64,000 nt of DNA, taken from NCBI GenBank assembly GCA_044349155.1, contig JBIKRQ010000002.1, positions 9,532-73,531 of the forward strand, given 5' to 3'. A program made the position numbers and the translations under genes. Positions 27,401-36,354 of this stretch are shown here, in pieces; within the stretch, counting starts at the first letter, position 1; every line of letters begins with the position of its first letter. Source of the stretch: VGSZ01 sp044349155 (lineage in GTDB: Bacteria; Myxococcota; UBA727; VGSZ01). The notes under the pieces were generated by a model. The model saw only the letters and a list, made by a program, of their open reading frames with translations. It was not told the DNA's origin and ran no database searches.

Positions 27401-28732
27401 GTCGTCGAGAAAGCCGAGATCGCCCGTGCGCAGCGCGCCATCGTTGGTGGTCGGCAGCGGCGTGGTCTGCGCCAACGAGAAGGTGCCCGCACACACGTTG
27501 TCGCCGCGCACGGTCACTTCGCCGACGACGCGCGCTGCCACCGGCACGCCATCGGCGTTCACAATCTGCACGTCGATACCAGCGCCCACACGTCCGCTGC
27601 CAACAATGCTGGTGCTGCCGCCGCCCTCGCCCACGACGACAACGGCTTCGTTTCGGCCGAGTCGATCGGGGGCCACGCGCAGTGTTTTGGCGCCGTCGCT
27701 GTCACCGCTCACGAGCAGCGTGGCTTCGGCGAGGCCGTAGCAGGGAAACCACGCGCGCGACGAAAAGCCCACGTCGGCAAACGTGCTGGCAAAGCGCGAC
27801 AACGTGGCGGCACGCACGGGCTCGGCCCCGTTGAAGGCCACGCGCCACGACGACAAATCAAGCGTTGGTCGCTTGTGCTCGGGCAGCTCGAGGAAGCGGC
27901 GCACGCACAGGTCCCACGCGAAGTTCGGGCCACCGCTGATGGTCGCGCGCGTGGCCGACACCGCCTGCAACCAGCGCAGCGGCCGCTGCAGAAAGTCGAG
28001 TGGTGAGAAAAGATGCACCGGGAAGTCGGCGAACAACGGTTGAAGAATACCACCGATCAAGCCCATGTCATGATATGGCGGAAGCCAGATGACACCGACC
28101 GATTCTGTGGTCAGCGCCATCGCCGTTTGAATCTGCTGCAGGTTCGCGAGCAGGTTCTTGTGGCTCACGCACACGCCGCGCGGCGTGCCGGTCGAGCCCG
28201 AGGTGTACTGCAGGAAGGCAACGTCGGCGTCGACGAGACCGGGGTCGCGCCAATGGGCCGCGTTGCTGGTGGCGAGCGCATCGACAGCAAACCACGGCAG
28301 CGCTTCAGCGTCGGGCACCAGGCCCGAGCACAGCTCGATGATGAACGCGTCGGCGACGATGGCGCTCGGGGCGCAGTCGGCGATCACGGCGCGCAAACGC
28401 TCCTGGCTGACGGCGACCCGCCCTGCGTCGGGCGGAAACACCGGCACGGCGATGGCACCCGCGAGCACGACGCCACACCAGGCAGTGATGAAGTCGATGC
28501 CGGGCGCACACATCACGAGCACGCGCGGCCGCGGACCGTGGCCGTCGTGGCGAACACCGCGTTCCTGCAGCCCGGTGGCAACCGCGCAGCTGCGCGCGTG
28601 CAGGTCGGCCCACGAGCAGAAGCTGCGCTCGCCGTCGACCTCGCCGGTATGCAGCACGTGGTAGCCGGCCGATGAGGTGGTGCTCTGCGCGCGGTGGGCC
28701 AGCAGCGTGGCGATGGTGTCGACGGTACGCAT
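24476..28732 (-). CDS. FAAL - diiron oxygenase-like - carrier - condensation hybrid synthetase
   Basis: 1418 residues from ATG 28732 (an ATG 12 bp upstream is an alternative). Residues 1-575 are a fatty acyl-AMP ligase: LQYTSGSTGTPRGV (about 174-187), PPYHDMGLIGG (218-228), and the catalytic-Lys motif VPKTSSGKLQR (Lys551). Residues about 580-890 look like a ferritin-fold diiron domain of the AurF (p-aminobenzoate N-oxygenase) type, with ligand-like E668/E669, E695xxH698, E760/E761 and E793xxH796. A carrier domain follows (ELGMDSLQ, Ser955 for phosphopantetheine), then a condensation domain (about 1010-1418) with an intact HHIATDG at 1138-1144. There is no amino-acid adenylation domain and no thioesterase. 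The model is activation of a fatty acid, loading, oxidation by the diiron unit, and transfer to an amine by the last domain. It heads a seven-gene operon. Confidence 0.88.
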   Translation of the reverse strand: MRTVDTIATLLAHRAQSTTSSAGYHVLHTGEVDGERSFCSWADLHARSCAVATGLQERGVRHDGHGPRPRVLVMCAPGIDFITAWCGVVLAGAIAVPVFPPDAGRVAVSQERLRAVIADCAPSAIVADAFIIELCSGLVPDAEALPWFAVDALATSNAAHWRDPGLVDADVAFLQYTSGSTGTPRGVCVSHKNLLANLQQIQTAMALTTESVGVIWLPPYHDMGLIGGILQPLFADFPVHLFSPLDFLQRPLRWLQAVSATRATISGGPNFAWDLCVRRFLELPEHKRPTLDLSSWRVAFNGAEPVRAATLSRFASTFADVGFSSRAWFPCYGLAEATLLVSGDSDGAKTLRVAPDRLGRNEAVVVVGEGGGSTSIVGSGRVGAGIDVQIVNADGVPVAARVVGEVTVRGDNVCAGTFSLAQTTPLPTTNDGALRTGDLGFLDDDGTLFVTGRIKDMIIVRGHNHYPHDLEATVEGAHAAVRRGSACAFADVDHEGNESLGIALEVGAIDDDTAQAIVSALQTALATRHGVSPTRIALCPPQAVPKTSSGKLQRSACRAGLVDDTLPCVLHWRSTAGAAPADSDVGEDLYVDLLPRFARLDRRHTRYRYDEERDIRWDAFAAPGVYAGKGIFTAHRLDVDQFAAHPQALETLQWVLATSACDVFVALEEAVLRFSAGQRASLGPTRSLDMLDEEEAKHVRTFRRLSTMLRALHPEHVPAMDEQRATTQRFYDRTVAFGQGSEKNPARAHFMMWVTVLFFEEYTIYFDHLLSQEAPGTIQPTWADAHRAHAQEEQQHVVTDAAYLACLQASDEERYAWSREVFEDLLKNFTSMFMPWLPALLRIDPSLEPLLAAANMSAVDDEPLMFSLLRNPHFSQTVAAAPWLAHMLATRGAAAPSSSSTTIGMTIGTTLGTTSAPALQARAAELSDWIADHVARLVGGVVDRQRTFAELGMDSLQVVGLAGDLQTHTGCTLSATAAYDHPTVALLAAHVVGLDSTVEAVPPVVRPGPLPLSWRQRRLVALDAAHPGALFDHITSVYEMPAGTSVHALQQALVVLASRHESLRLRITSDSSAIALDPPTIDALPLTTLVCDDDVLDAQAQAWAATSDRTAFSLQSETLWRGAVFTSSQRSLVVLTVHHIATDGWSTEILRRELATLLSSTPTLAPLSEQFAEHAAREVARLDSPAGVDLVDGWRQRLASHRRFTPAAQALQSWDYDGGSVVRVVPRAVVDVLHEAARRRGVSLTLLLLSVFTELHQQRDDDDDLLVNTHLYNRHTPAERAMVGYCVNLLTLRPGKRRERFDDTIEAVRHGWLEALDQAVSIDHLVSQLAPSSFASRYMPAKIAFNMLPPSSKRAAALVKRPELEPPPAFLFFEQMLVAATTADGSLWLNLWHNRHVLNDAQAADVVDSFIYRLGDLR

Positions 28733-28807
28733 GACGCGCAACATGACCGACAGCGTGCGGCGAAGGAACCACGAACTGTGGCGAACGTGGAGTGCTATCG
28801 CGCGCCC
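28733..28807. promoter_or_regulatory. Divergent promoter region between the two FAAL synthetases
   Basis: 75 bp separate the ATGs of two synthetase genes that run in opposite directions, so promoters for both must lie here or inside the coding starts. I see no confident -35/-10 pair; the stretch aaggaaccacgaactgtggc near 28764-28783 contains a weak inverted repeat (CCACgaactGTGG) that could bind a shared regulator. Confidence 0.45.
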
Positions 28808-31800
28808 ATGCCAGTTGCGCCCCTCGTGCACACCCTCGTTGATGCCCTGCTCCACCGCGAGCGCACGTTGCCCGGCAACGCGGTGGCCTTTCGCTTTCTC
28901 GTCGACGGCGAGGTGAATGGCCCGATCGAGCTGCGCACCAACGACACCCTGATGCAACGCGCGCGTGCCGTTGCCGCGACGTTGCAGCAACGGGGGCTGG
29001 TCGGGCAACGCGTGTTGCTGCTGTACGCGCCGGGGCTCGACTTCATCGATGGCTTCCTCGGCTGTCAGCTCGCGGGTGTCGTCGCTGTGCCGGCCTATCC
29101 GCCCGACCTGCTGCGTGCCGAGCGGAGCCTGCCGCGGCTGGCAGCGATGGTCGCTGACTGCGACGCCCGCGCCGTGTTGACGACGTCGATGGTGGCCGAG
29201 ATCGCCGCTTCGGTGTGTGCGATGTACCCCGCGCTGCAGGCGGTGCCGTGGCTGTCGACCGACGCGTTGTCGACGAGCGACGATGTGCTCGCCGCGCAGC
29301 TTTCGCACCACGTGGTGCACGAAAACGACACCGCGTTTCTGCAATACACCTCGGGCTCGACGTCAGCACCCAAGGGTGTCGTCGTGCAGCACCGCAACAT
29401 CATCGCCAACGTGCACGCGATGGCCGAGATCGTCGGCGACGTTGTCGAGGTCGTGTCGTGGTTGCCGCCGTACCACGACATGGGCTTGATTGGTTCGTTG
29501 CTGCTGCCGCTGTGCACAAACGGCACGTGCACCATCATGTCGCCGCTGCATTTTCTGCAGCGCCCAACGCGGTGGGTGCAGGCCATCAGCGCGTTTTCGG
29601 CCACGATGAGCGGCGGGCCCAACTTCGCCTACGACCTGTGCGCTCGCCGCACGCGTGACGACGACAAACGCGGCCTCGACCTGTCGACGTGGAAGGTGGC
29701 GCCCAACGGGGCCGAGCCCGTGCGTGCGGCCACGCTGGCGCGTTTCACCGATGCGTTTTCGTCGTGCGGCTTTTCCAGCCTTGCCCATTGCCCAGGCTAC
29801 GGGCTCGCCGAGGCCACGCTCACGGTCACGGGCGTGTCGGCCCACGAAGAGCCCCGCGTGTTGCGCGTCGACGCCGAGGCGCTGTCGCGTGGTGTGCTGT
29901 CGTCGTCGTCGTCGAGCAGCGCGCGCGCGCAGTCGTTGGTGTCGAACGGGCCAGTGCGCGGTGTGGGCACCCAGGTGGCCATCGTCGACGACGCGGCACG
30001 CGGTGTGGCTGACGGTGTGGTCGGCAACGTCTGGGTCAGTGGGCCATCGGTGTGCGTCGGCTACTTCGACAAGGACACTGGCCACAACGCTGCAGCGTTT
30101 ACGCAACGGCGACTCGACACCACCGACGACCGCCTGTGGTTGGCCACTGGCGACCTGGGCGCCCTCGTCGACGGCGAGCTGTACATCACGGGTCGCCGCA
30201 AGGACCTGTTGATCGTCAACGGTCGCAACATCGCGCCGCAAGACGTGGAGTTTGTTGTGGAGCAGGCCCACGCCGCGGTGCGTCCCGGCGGTGTCGCGGC
30301 GATCACGGTGCTGCGTGACGACGGCATCGAGCAGGTGGGCATTGTGGCCGAGGTCCGCCCCGATGGTGTCGACGCCGCCGTGGTGCCGGCACTGCTCGAC
30401 GCCTGCCGCGTCGCCTTCGACATCGCCGTGGCTGCCATGTGGCTGCTGTCGCCCGGCGCGTTGCCGAAAACGTCGTCGGGAAAAGTGCAACGGCACGCGG
30501 CCAGAGCACTGGTCGACGACACCGCCGAACAGCACGTCGTGCTGCAGCACTGGCCATCGAAATTCAAACCCTTGGCGTCCCGCCAAGAGTTTGAATGTAT
30601 TGATGAATTCGACCGCAAGCGGTCGAAAACGGTGATGGCAGCCATCACGAATGCTGATGATGCAGCGAGCATTGTCGACGACGACGCTCGCGCGCTCGAG
30701 GAGATCGTGATCGGCGCGGTCGCTCTGACCCTGGGGGTGACGGTGGATCCACTCACCCCGCTCGTCGACCTCGGCCTCGACTCGGTGGCGGTGATGACCA
30801 TCGTTGGTGAACTCGAGGCACGCCTCGGCACGGCCATCTCGCCCGCCCTCGTGTTCGAGCACCGCACCACGCGGGCGCTGGTGGCAGCGCTGCGGGCGTC
30901 TGCTTCGTCAGCTTCGTCGTCGTCGTTTCGCGTGTCGCGCGCTGCCGTTGCCGAGTCAGGCGAGCACCCCGTGTGGTGGGGCGAAGACATGCTGTTCACG
31001 CTGCAGGAGCAGCAACCGCAGCAGGCCGGCTATGTGTTGTTCTTGCCGTTGCGTGCCGCCGAGGTGCTCGACGCTGCCCAACTCCAGCGCGCGGTCGATG
31101 CCGTGATCGCCCGCCACGATGTGCTGCGCACCGGCTACCGTCGTCGTGGTGGAAGCGTGGTGCGCGAGGTGCACAGCGTCGACACAACACCTCGCTGTGT
31201 GGTGCACACCGTCGACGCGCGCGCCCTGTCGGCGGCCGAGCAACAGCAGACCGTCGACGACGTTGCTACTGCCGTTCGCCACCACCACTTCGATCTCGCC
31301 CAACCACCACTGCTGCAGGTGCGGCATGTGCAGCTGCCGTCGTCGTCGGTGGTGCTGCTCGTCATCCACCATCTGATTGCCGATGCGTGGGCTCTGTCGG
31401 TGGTGCAGCGCGACCTCGAGACGGCCTACCGCGGTGGCGCGTTGACCGCCCCCGCGTTGCGCATGCTCGACCACGCCCACAGCGCCCACGCCCGCTTCGC
31501 CGAGGTGCTCGAACAGGTGGCGCGCGGCACGTCTCCGTGGCCGGACGCCTCGACCTTCCAACTCGCGCCAGCCCCCGACGTCGACGACGAAGGCCGCCCC
31601 CTCGAGGCATCGGCCGTGCGTGGTGCGCGGCATCTGGCGTGGCTCGATCCCGAGACCCGCACGACACTGGAAGCAGCGCTCAAGCCCCATGGCTTCACGC
31701 TGTCGGTGGCCGCGGTGGCCGCGTTCTCGACGACGTTGGCGGCGATGAGTGGTGCGTCTGAAACCGCATTCACCGTCGTTCACGCCAACCGACGCACGCC

Positions 31801-32266
31801 CGCAATGCAGGACGTGGTGGGCTTTTGTGTCTACGGCGAAGGCTACGTGCAACCAGCACCGTCGACGTCGGGCACGTGGTTGGAGGCGTTGTCGGCGGCG
31901 CGCGACTTTGTGTTGGTCGAGCGCAGTGGCGATCAACCCCGCACCTGGGTGCAACGTGCGGCACCGGCATCGCGCCTGCTGCTCAACTTTCACAACGCGG
32001 CACTCACGTCGTCGAATGCAGCAGCAGCGCTGTTTTCGCCGGCGTTTGAGCTCACCAACTACCCGTACCTGTGGGACACGCACGATGCGTTGGTGCAGGT
32101 GTTCCCGTCGTCGGCGGGCGGGGCGTTGATCAGCACGCTGTACCGGCCCGGGGTCTATGGCCGCGCTGCTGTTGAGCGTGTGGTGTCGACGTTTGTGCGC
32201 GCGCTGCAGGCGATGGCGCACGCACCCGCAGCAAGCATCGACCTGCAGGCGCTCGCGACCAGCTGA
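28808..32266 (+). CDS. FAAL - carrier - condensation synthetase
   Basis: 1152 residues from ATG 28808. Residues 1-575 are a second fatty acyl-AMP ligase: LQYTSGSTSAPKGV (about 178-191), LPPYHDMGLIG (219-229), and LPKTSSGKVQR with the catalytic Lys near 559. A 60-residue linker (about 575-635) leads to a carrier domain (DLGLDSVAV, Ser659), then after a Ser-rich linker a condensation domain (about 720-1152). Its active motif reads HHLIADA (854-860), with Ala at the final position in place of the usual Gly; the catalytic second His and the Asp are kept. It lacks the diiron insertion of the divergent partner and has no adenylation or release domain. The two proteins probably act on one product, each loading its own acyl chain, but this is inferred from position. 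Confidence 0.88.
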   Translation: MPVAPLVHTLVDALLHRERTLPGNAVAFRFLVDGEVNGPIELRTNDTLMQRARAVAATLQQRGLVGQRVLLLYAPGLDFIDGFLGCQLAGVVAVPAYPPDLLRAERSLPRLAAMVADCDARAVLTTSMVAEIAASVCAMYPALQAVPWLSTDALSTSDDVLAAQLSHHVVHENDTAFLQYTSGSTSAPKGVVVQHRNIIANVHAMAEIVGDVVEVVSWLPPYHDMGLIGSLLLPLCTNGTCTIMSPLHFLQRPTRWVQAISAFSATMSGGPNFAYDLCARRTRDDDKRGLDLSTWKVAPNGAEPVRAATLARFTDAFSSCGFSSLAHCPGYGLAEATLTVTGVSAHEEPRVLRVDAEALSRGVLSSSSSSSARAQSLVSNGPVRGVGTQVAIVDDAARGVADGVVGNVWVSGPSVCVGYFDKDTGHNAAAFTQRRLDTTDDRLWLATGDLGALVDGELYITGRRKDLLIVNGRNIAPQDVEFVVEQAHAAVRPGGVAAITVLRDDGIEQVGIVAEVRPDGVDAAVVPALLDACRVAFDIAVAAMWLLSPGALPKTSSGKVQRHAARALVDDTAEQHVVLQHWPSKFKPLASRQEFECIDEFDRKRSKTVMAAITNADDAASIVDDDARALEEIVIGAVALTLGVTVDPLTPLVDLGLDSVAVMTIVGELEARLGTAISPALVFEHRTTRALVAALRASASSASSSSFRVSRAAVAESGEHPVWWGEDMLFTLQEQQPQQAGYVLFLPLRAAEVLDAAQLQRAVDAVIARHDVLRTGYRRRGGSVVREVHSVDTTPRCVVHTVDARALSAAEQQQTVDDVATAVRHHHFDLAQPPLLQVRHVQLPSSSVVLLVIHHLIADAWALSVVQRDLETAYRGGALTAPALRMLDHAHSAHARFAEVLEQVARGTSPWPDASTFQLAPAPDVDDEGRPLEASAVRGARHLAWLDPETRTTLEAALKPHGFTLSVAAVAAFSTTLAAMSGASETAFTVVHANRRTPAMQDVVGFCVYGEGYVQPAPSTSGTWLEALSAARDFVLVERSGDQPRTWVQRAAPASRLLLNFHNAALTSSNAAAALFSPAFELTNYPYLWDTHDALVQVFPSSAGGALISTLYRPGVYGRAAVERVVSTFVRALQAMAHAPAASIDLQALATS
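30562..30627. repeat. Two palindromes inside the FAAL-carrier linker
   Basis: Left palindrome: arms 30562-30577 (ATTCAAACCCTTGGCG) and 30581-30596 with a 3-nt loop, 15 of 16 pairs. Right palindrome: arms 30608-30616 (TTCGACCGC) and 30619-30627 around AA, perfect. They encode residues about 585-607, between the ligase and carrier domains. The stretch is more A+T-rich than the rest of the gene, as expected for an inserted in-frame palindromic element. Confidence 0.7.
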
Positions 32267-32271
32267 CGGTG

Positions 32272-32580
32272 CTACGTCGCGTCGTATCCGCGACGACGTC
32301 GTCGTTGGGCACTGTGCGCGGCCTTGCCTTCGCCACCGGTACCGGCGAAGGCGAAGAACCAGGCGACGACGCACAAGATGGGGTCGGTGTCCCAGTATTG
32401 GGTGGTCGCCATGATCGCGACGAGGAAGTGGGGCGCAATCGCCCAGCCCAGCCACTGCAGCAGCCCAAACGGCCCGCCGATGAACAGGGTCGTGAGGCGC
32501 GGGAACAGCGCGAGGCCCACGAGGACCAACCAGTCCCACGTGTGGGCATCCCAAAAGCTGACGGTCGTGATGTCGTGCAT
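32272..32580 (-). CDS. Small conserved membrane protein
   Basis: 102 residues beginning MHDITTVSFWDAHTWDW, followed by two or three hydrophobic helices (LVLVGLALFPRLTTLFIG, LLQWLGWAIAPHFLVAIM, ILCVVAWFFAFAGTGGEGKA). Trp-rich start, the R-L-T-T-L-F pattern and the GGEGK end look like a small conserved family seen near membrane-metabolism genes; no function is known to me. Codon use is normal for the window, and the gene is the last of the minus-strand group following menB, 144 bp downstream of its end. It converges with the FAAL gene, ending 5 bp from it. Confidence 0.7.
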   Translation of the reverse strand: MHDITTVSFWDAHTWDWLVLVGLALFPRLTTLFIGGPFGLLQWLGWAIAPHFLVAIMATTQYWDTDPILCVVAWFFAFAGTGGEGKAAHSAQRRRRRGYDAT

Positions 32581-32683
32581 GGCTGGCCTCGCTCAACGCG
32601 GCGGACATCGCTGCGTTCTCGAACTGTGCGCCTTTGGTGCGCGCAGCACCTACATTCTTTTCACCGCGCGCGATGGCCCGCTA

Positions 32684-32704
32684 TCTCCTTGAATATCAAG
32701 GAGA
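32684..32704 (-). terminator. Hairpin after menB
   Basis: Perfect 9-bp stem (TCTCCTTGA against TCAAGGAGA) with a 3-nt loop, 21 bp past the menB stop on the minus strand. There is no T-run, so it is at best a weak or Rho-assisted end of the menC-menE-menB transcript. Confidence 0.5.
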
Positions 32705-32724
32705 ATCGCAGCTGGTTGGCGCGC

Positions 32725-33654
<930 letters not shown>

Positions 33655-33656
33655 GG

Positions 33657-34979
33657 TCAGCTCTCCTTCATCAACGCAGCAGCGAGGTCTGTGAGCACAC
33701 CACGTCGTGGTTTCAGGCCCCCGCTGTCGGGCAGTCGTGCATAGCGCACGGGATGCATGAAGCGAGGCAGACGTTCATCAGCCCGCGCACGCAGTGTCGC
33801 CACCAGCTCTTCGTCGTCGACGTCGGCGGCGAAGAAGCAAAACGGTCGCTGGTCAAAGCGCGCGTCGGGCACCGGCACCACCACCACCTGCACATCGCTG
33901 TCGCCCAGCGCTGCCTCGATCGCTTCGGGTTGGATGTTCTCGCCGCCGCTGATGAAGCGGTTGCCCTTGCGTCCCGTGAGCACGAGCCCTGAACCACCAG
34001 CACCGTCGTCGACAAACGCGCCAAGGTCGCCCGTGGCGTAGGCACCGTCGCTCGCAAACGGCGCGCTGAACGTGTCGTGATCGACAAAGCCGGCAAAGCG
34101 CCCGGCACCACCCACGAAGATTTCGCCGTCGTCGCCGAGACGCACAAAGCGACCGGGCAACGGGCTGCCGCACGTCGAGACCTGCGCGCGTGCCGACGTG
34201 CACACCTGCGAGCCCATCTCGGTCATGCCCCATGTTTGCCGCACGGGCAGGCCCAACTCGACAGCCCGCTGCAGCAACGCGGGTGCTGTGGGCCCACCAC
34301 CCACGAGGATGTCGGTGGCCTGTCGCAGCACCGAAACGGCAGCGTCGTCGACGACGATTTGCTGCAGCTGGGCGGCGACCACCGACAGATGCGTGGGCTT
34401 CGTGCGCACAATGCTCTCGCACAACGAGCGGCTCGACGACGGCGGCAGCACCACCGCACCGCCACCGACCAGCGCACGCATCAACACCGCGAGTCCACCC
34501 ACGTGCCCCAACGGCAACGACAACAACCAGCGGTGGCCAGGCGCAAACGGCATCACGGCCACCGCACCGCGGGCATTGTCGAGATGCGCTTGCACGTCGT
34601 GGACGACGGCCTTCGGTCGACCGGTGCTGCCCGAGGTGAACAACACCGTCGCCGACGTGGGCAACGGCAGGCCCGCGTGCGGCCAGGCAAGGTGTGCATT
34701 GGCGAGTGCGAAGGCATCGGCGGTCATCGCCGCGGGCCAGCGGTGATGCGCGAGCACCAGCGGTGTCGACGAGAACAGTGCTGCGTAGATCGCCACCACC
34801 GTGTCCACATCGGGTGTTGCGATGCGTGCGATCGGCAGCACGCTCGATGAAGACGAAGAAGGCGACGACGGCGCACACCGCGCGAGCAACTCGGCCCACG
34901 ACAGCGTCACGTCATCGGCGACCACGGCGGTGGCGTTGTGGTCTGGCAGCGACACAAGGCCCGTCAGCTCGCTCAGCAT
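33657..34979 (-). CDS. menE: o-Succinylbenzoate-CoA ligase
   Basis: 440 residues from ATG 34979, 2 bp after the menC stop. An ANL-superfamily acyl-CoA synthetase that activates o-succinylbenzoate with ATP and loads it on CoA. Visible motifs: VLFTSGSTGRPKAVVH (ATP loop), VGGGAVVLPPSSS, GGGPTAPALLQRAVE, TWGMTEMGSQVCTS, ATGDLGAFVDDG, and LTGRKGNRFISGGENIQPEAIEAAL with the hinge. The C-terminal catalytic Lys lies in LKPRRGVL. The protein is short for the superfamily but normal for MenE. Its role is set by the flanking menC and menB. Confidence 0.95.
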   Translation of the reverse strand: MLSELTGLVSLPDHNATAVVADDVTLSWAELLARCAPSSPSSSSSSVLPIARIATPDVDTVVAIYAALFSSTPLVLAHHRWPAAMTADAFALANAHLAWPHAGLPLPTSATVLFTSGSTGRPKAVVHDVQAHLDNARGAVAVMPFAPGHRWLLSLPLGHVGGLAVLMRALVGGGAVVLPPSSSRSLCESIVRTKPTHLSVVAAQLQQIVVDDAAVSVLRQATDILVGGGPTAPALLQRAVELGLPVRQTWGMTEMGSQVCTSARAQVSTCGSPLPGRFVRLGDDGEIFVGGAGRFAGFVDHDTFSAPFASDGAYATGDLGAFVDDGAGGSGLVLTGRKGNRFISGGENIQPEAIEAALGDSDVQVVVVPVPDARFDQRPFCFFAADVDDEELVATLRARADERLPRFMHPVRYARLPDSGGLKPRRGVLTDLAAALMKES

Positions 34980-34981
34980 GC

Positions 34982-35908
34982 TCAGCGCCAGCGCTTCCAC
35001 GGCAACGCCAGCAGCCGCTGCTCGTCGAGCTCGAGGTCGTTGGCGAACGCCGTGCCGGTGCCAAGCCCATGCACCACGCTCTTGCCCGCACCGCGGTCGA
35101 CGTCGGCGGCAAACGCGGCCAGGCCCGCGCGACCCACCATGCTCTCGTAAGCACTGCTCACGACGACGGTGATGCTGCGCTTCCACGCACTTTCAACCAG
35201 CCGCTGCGTCACCGCGGCACCGAGCACCATCGGCTTGACCACCCAGGCAACAGCTGTTGGCAAGCGCGACAAGCCACCGTGCGCGAACAACTCGTCGAGC
35301 CACTCGTCGAGGGCCAACGGCAACCACGTCGGCAACGCGCGCAGGTGTGCAGCAGGCACGGGCTCTTCAAAAAACGCGAGCACATCGCCAGCGGCAGCAG
35401 CGAGGGCCGTAGCGCCCGCGACGTCGAGCCGGCGGTTGCCGTCGAGCCGCAGGGCACCACCCACCGCACGCACCGCCTCGGCCACGTGTGTGACGCGCAC
35501 GAGGTCTTCGTCGAGGCTGCGCCGCCCAACCTTCAACTTCACCGTGGCACCTGGCGGCAGCAGGGGCACGTCGGCGCGCACGTCGTCGAGCAGGAGCGCT
35601 GTCGACGTGGATGCCTGCTGCAACGCCTCAACGGGTTGAGCGCTGTGCAGGGCCCACAGCAGGCTTGGCGGCAGCTCACTGCCGGGCTCGCCTTCCACGG
35701 CATTGACGACGTCGACGAGGCTGTCGGGCGACAACCCCGGCAACGGACACGCATCGGCCCACGTGTTCTTGCCGCTGTCTTCGTCGTGAATGCGCACCAA
35801 CACACCGTCGCGGTGCACGATGGGCTCGTCCGCACCGGCAACGACGACAGGACGCGCGAGCGGCAGGTGCCAGGGAGCGGTCCAAAGGGTGGTGTGGGAA
35901 CTGCTCAC
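34982..35908 (-). CDS. menC: o-Succinylbenzoate synthase
   Basis: 308 residues, enolase superfamily. It dehydrates SHCHC to o-succinylbenzoate using a Mg2+ site. The superfamily acids and lysines are visible in order: ATVKLKVG (Lys base), LRLDGNRRLD (Asp-x-Asn), FFEEP, LALDEWLDE, WVVKPMVLG (second Lys), and VVSSAYESMVGRAGL. It is first in the menC-menE-menB group and starts 86 bp from the divergent plus-strand island, so the promoter should lie at 35909-35994. Confidence 0.95.
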   Translation of the reverse strand: MSSSHTTLWTAPWHLPLARPVVVAGADEPIVHRDGVLVRIHDEDSGKNTWADACPLPGLSPDSLVDVVNAVEGEPGSELPPSLLWALHSAQPVEALQQASTSTALLLDDVRADVPLLPPGATVKLKVGRRSLDEDLVRVTHVAEAVRAVGGALRLDGNRRLDVAGATALAAAAGDVLAFFEEPVPAAHLRALPTWLPLALDEWLDELFAHGGLSRLPTAVAWVVKPMVLGAAVTQRLVESAWKRSITVVVSSAYESMVGRAGLAAFAADVDRGAGKSVVHGLGTGTAFANDLELDEQRLLALPWKRWR

Positions 35909-35994
35909 ACATCGACCCGATCACGCTGATCGGCTTTGTCAACCGCATCCCAACGCCGCAGGAATCTCTGCAGCATCGCGCTATCCACTGGCCC

Positions 35995-36324
35995 ATGCAG
36001 CATCCCGTGACCGTCCGCGCCGCCCAACTCGCCTGCGCCGTCTCGTTCATCCTCCTCGCCGTTGTCGCCGTGCACACCGCCGTCACCGCGCCCTTTCAAG
36101 AGCACTTCCCGCAAGTGCTGAGCAACCCGTGGGGGTTCACGACCGTCGTCGATCTCAACGCCGCGTTCGTGTTCGCGATCGCCGTCGTGTGGCTGCTCGA
36201 GCCCTCGCGGCGCGTTGCCGTCGCCGTCACGGTGCTCACGCCGCTGCTTGGAACCTTCGTGCCGTTGGCGTGGTTGATGGCCCGCGCTGCACAACTGCAT
36301 CGCTTGACGCGGCCGAAGATATAG
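35995..36324 (+). CDS. Small membrane protein (DUF1475-like)
   Basis: 109 residues with three hydrophobic segments: LACAVSFILLAVVAVHTAVT, TTVVDLNAAFVFAIAVVWLL and VAVTVLTPLLGTFVPLAWLM. The middle part SNPWGFTTVVDLNAAF resembles the DUF1475 pattern (N-P-W...DL...F), which has no known function. It is the first gene of the plus-strand island between the two men blocks, and its stop codon overlaps the first base of a palindrome ahead of the ArsR gene. Confidence 0.65.
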   Translation: MQHPVTVRAAQLACAVSFILLAVVAVHTAVTAPFQEHFPQVLSNPWGFTTVVDLNAAFVFAIAVVWLLEPSRRVAVAVTVLTPLLGTFVPLAWLMARAAQLHRLTRPKI

Positions 36325-36341
36325 ATAACCATCTGGTTATC
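36324..36341. promoter_or_regulatory. Palindromic operator candidate of the ArsR gene
   Basis: GATAACCA-TC-TGGTTATC, perfect 8-bp arms around a 2-bp centre, located 13 bp before the GTG start of the ArsR-type regulator. Position and symmetry suit autorepression by a dimeric winged-helix protein. The site also overlaps the stop codon of the preceding small gene. Confidence 0.7.
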
Positions 36342-36354
36342 GACTGGAGCGCCT

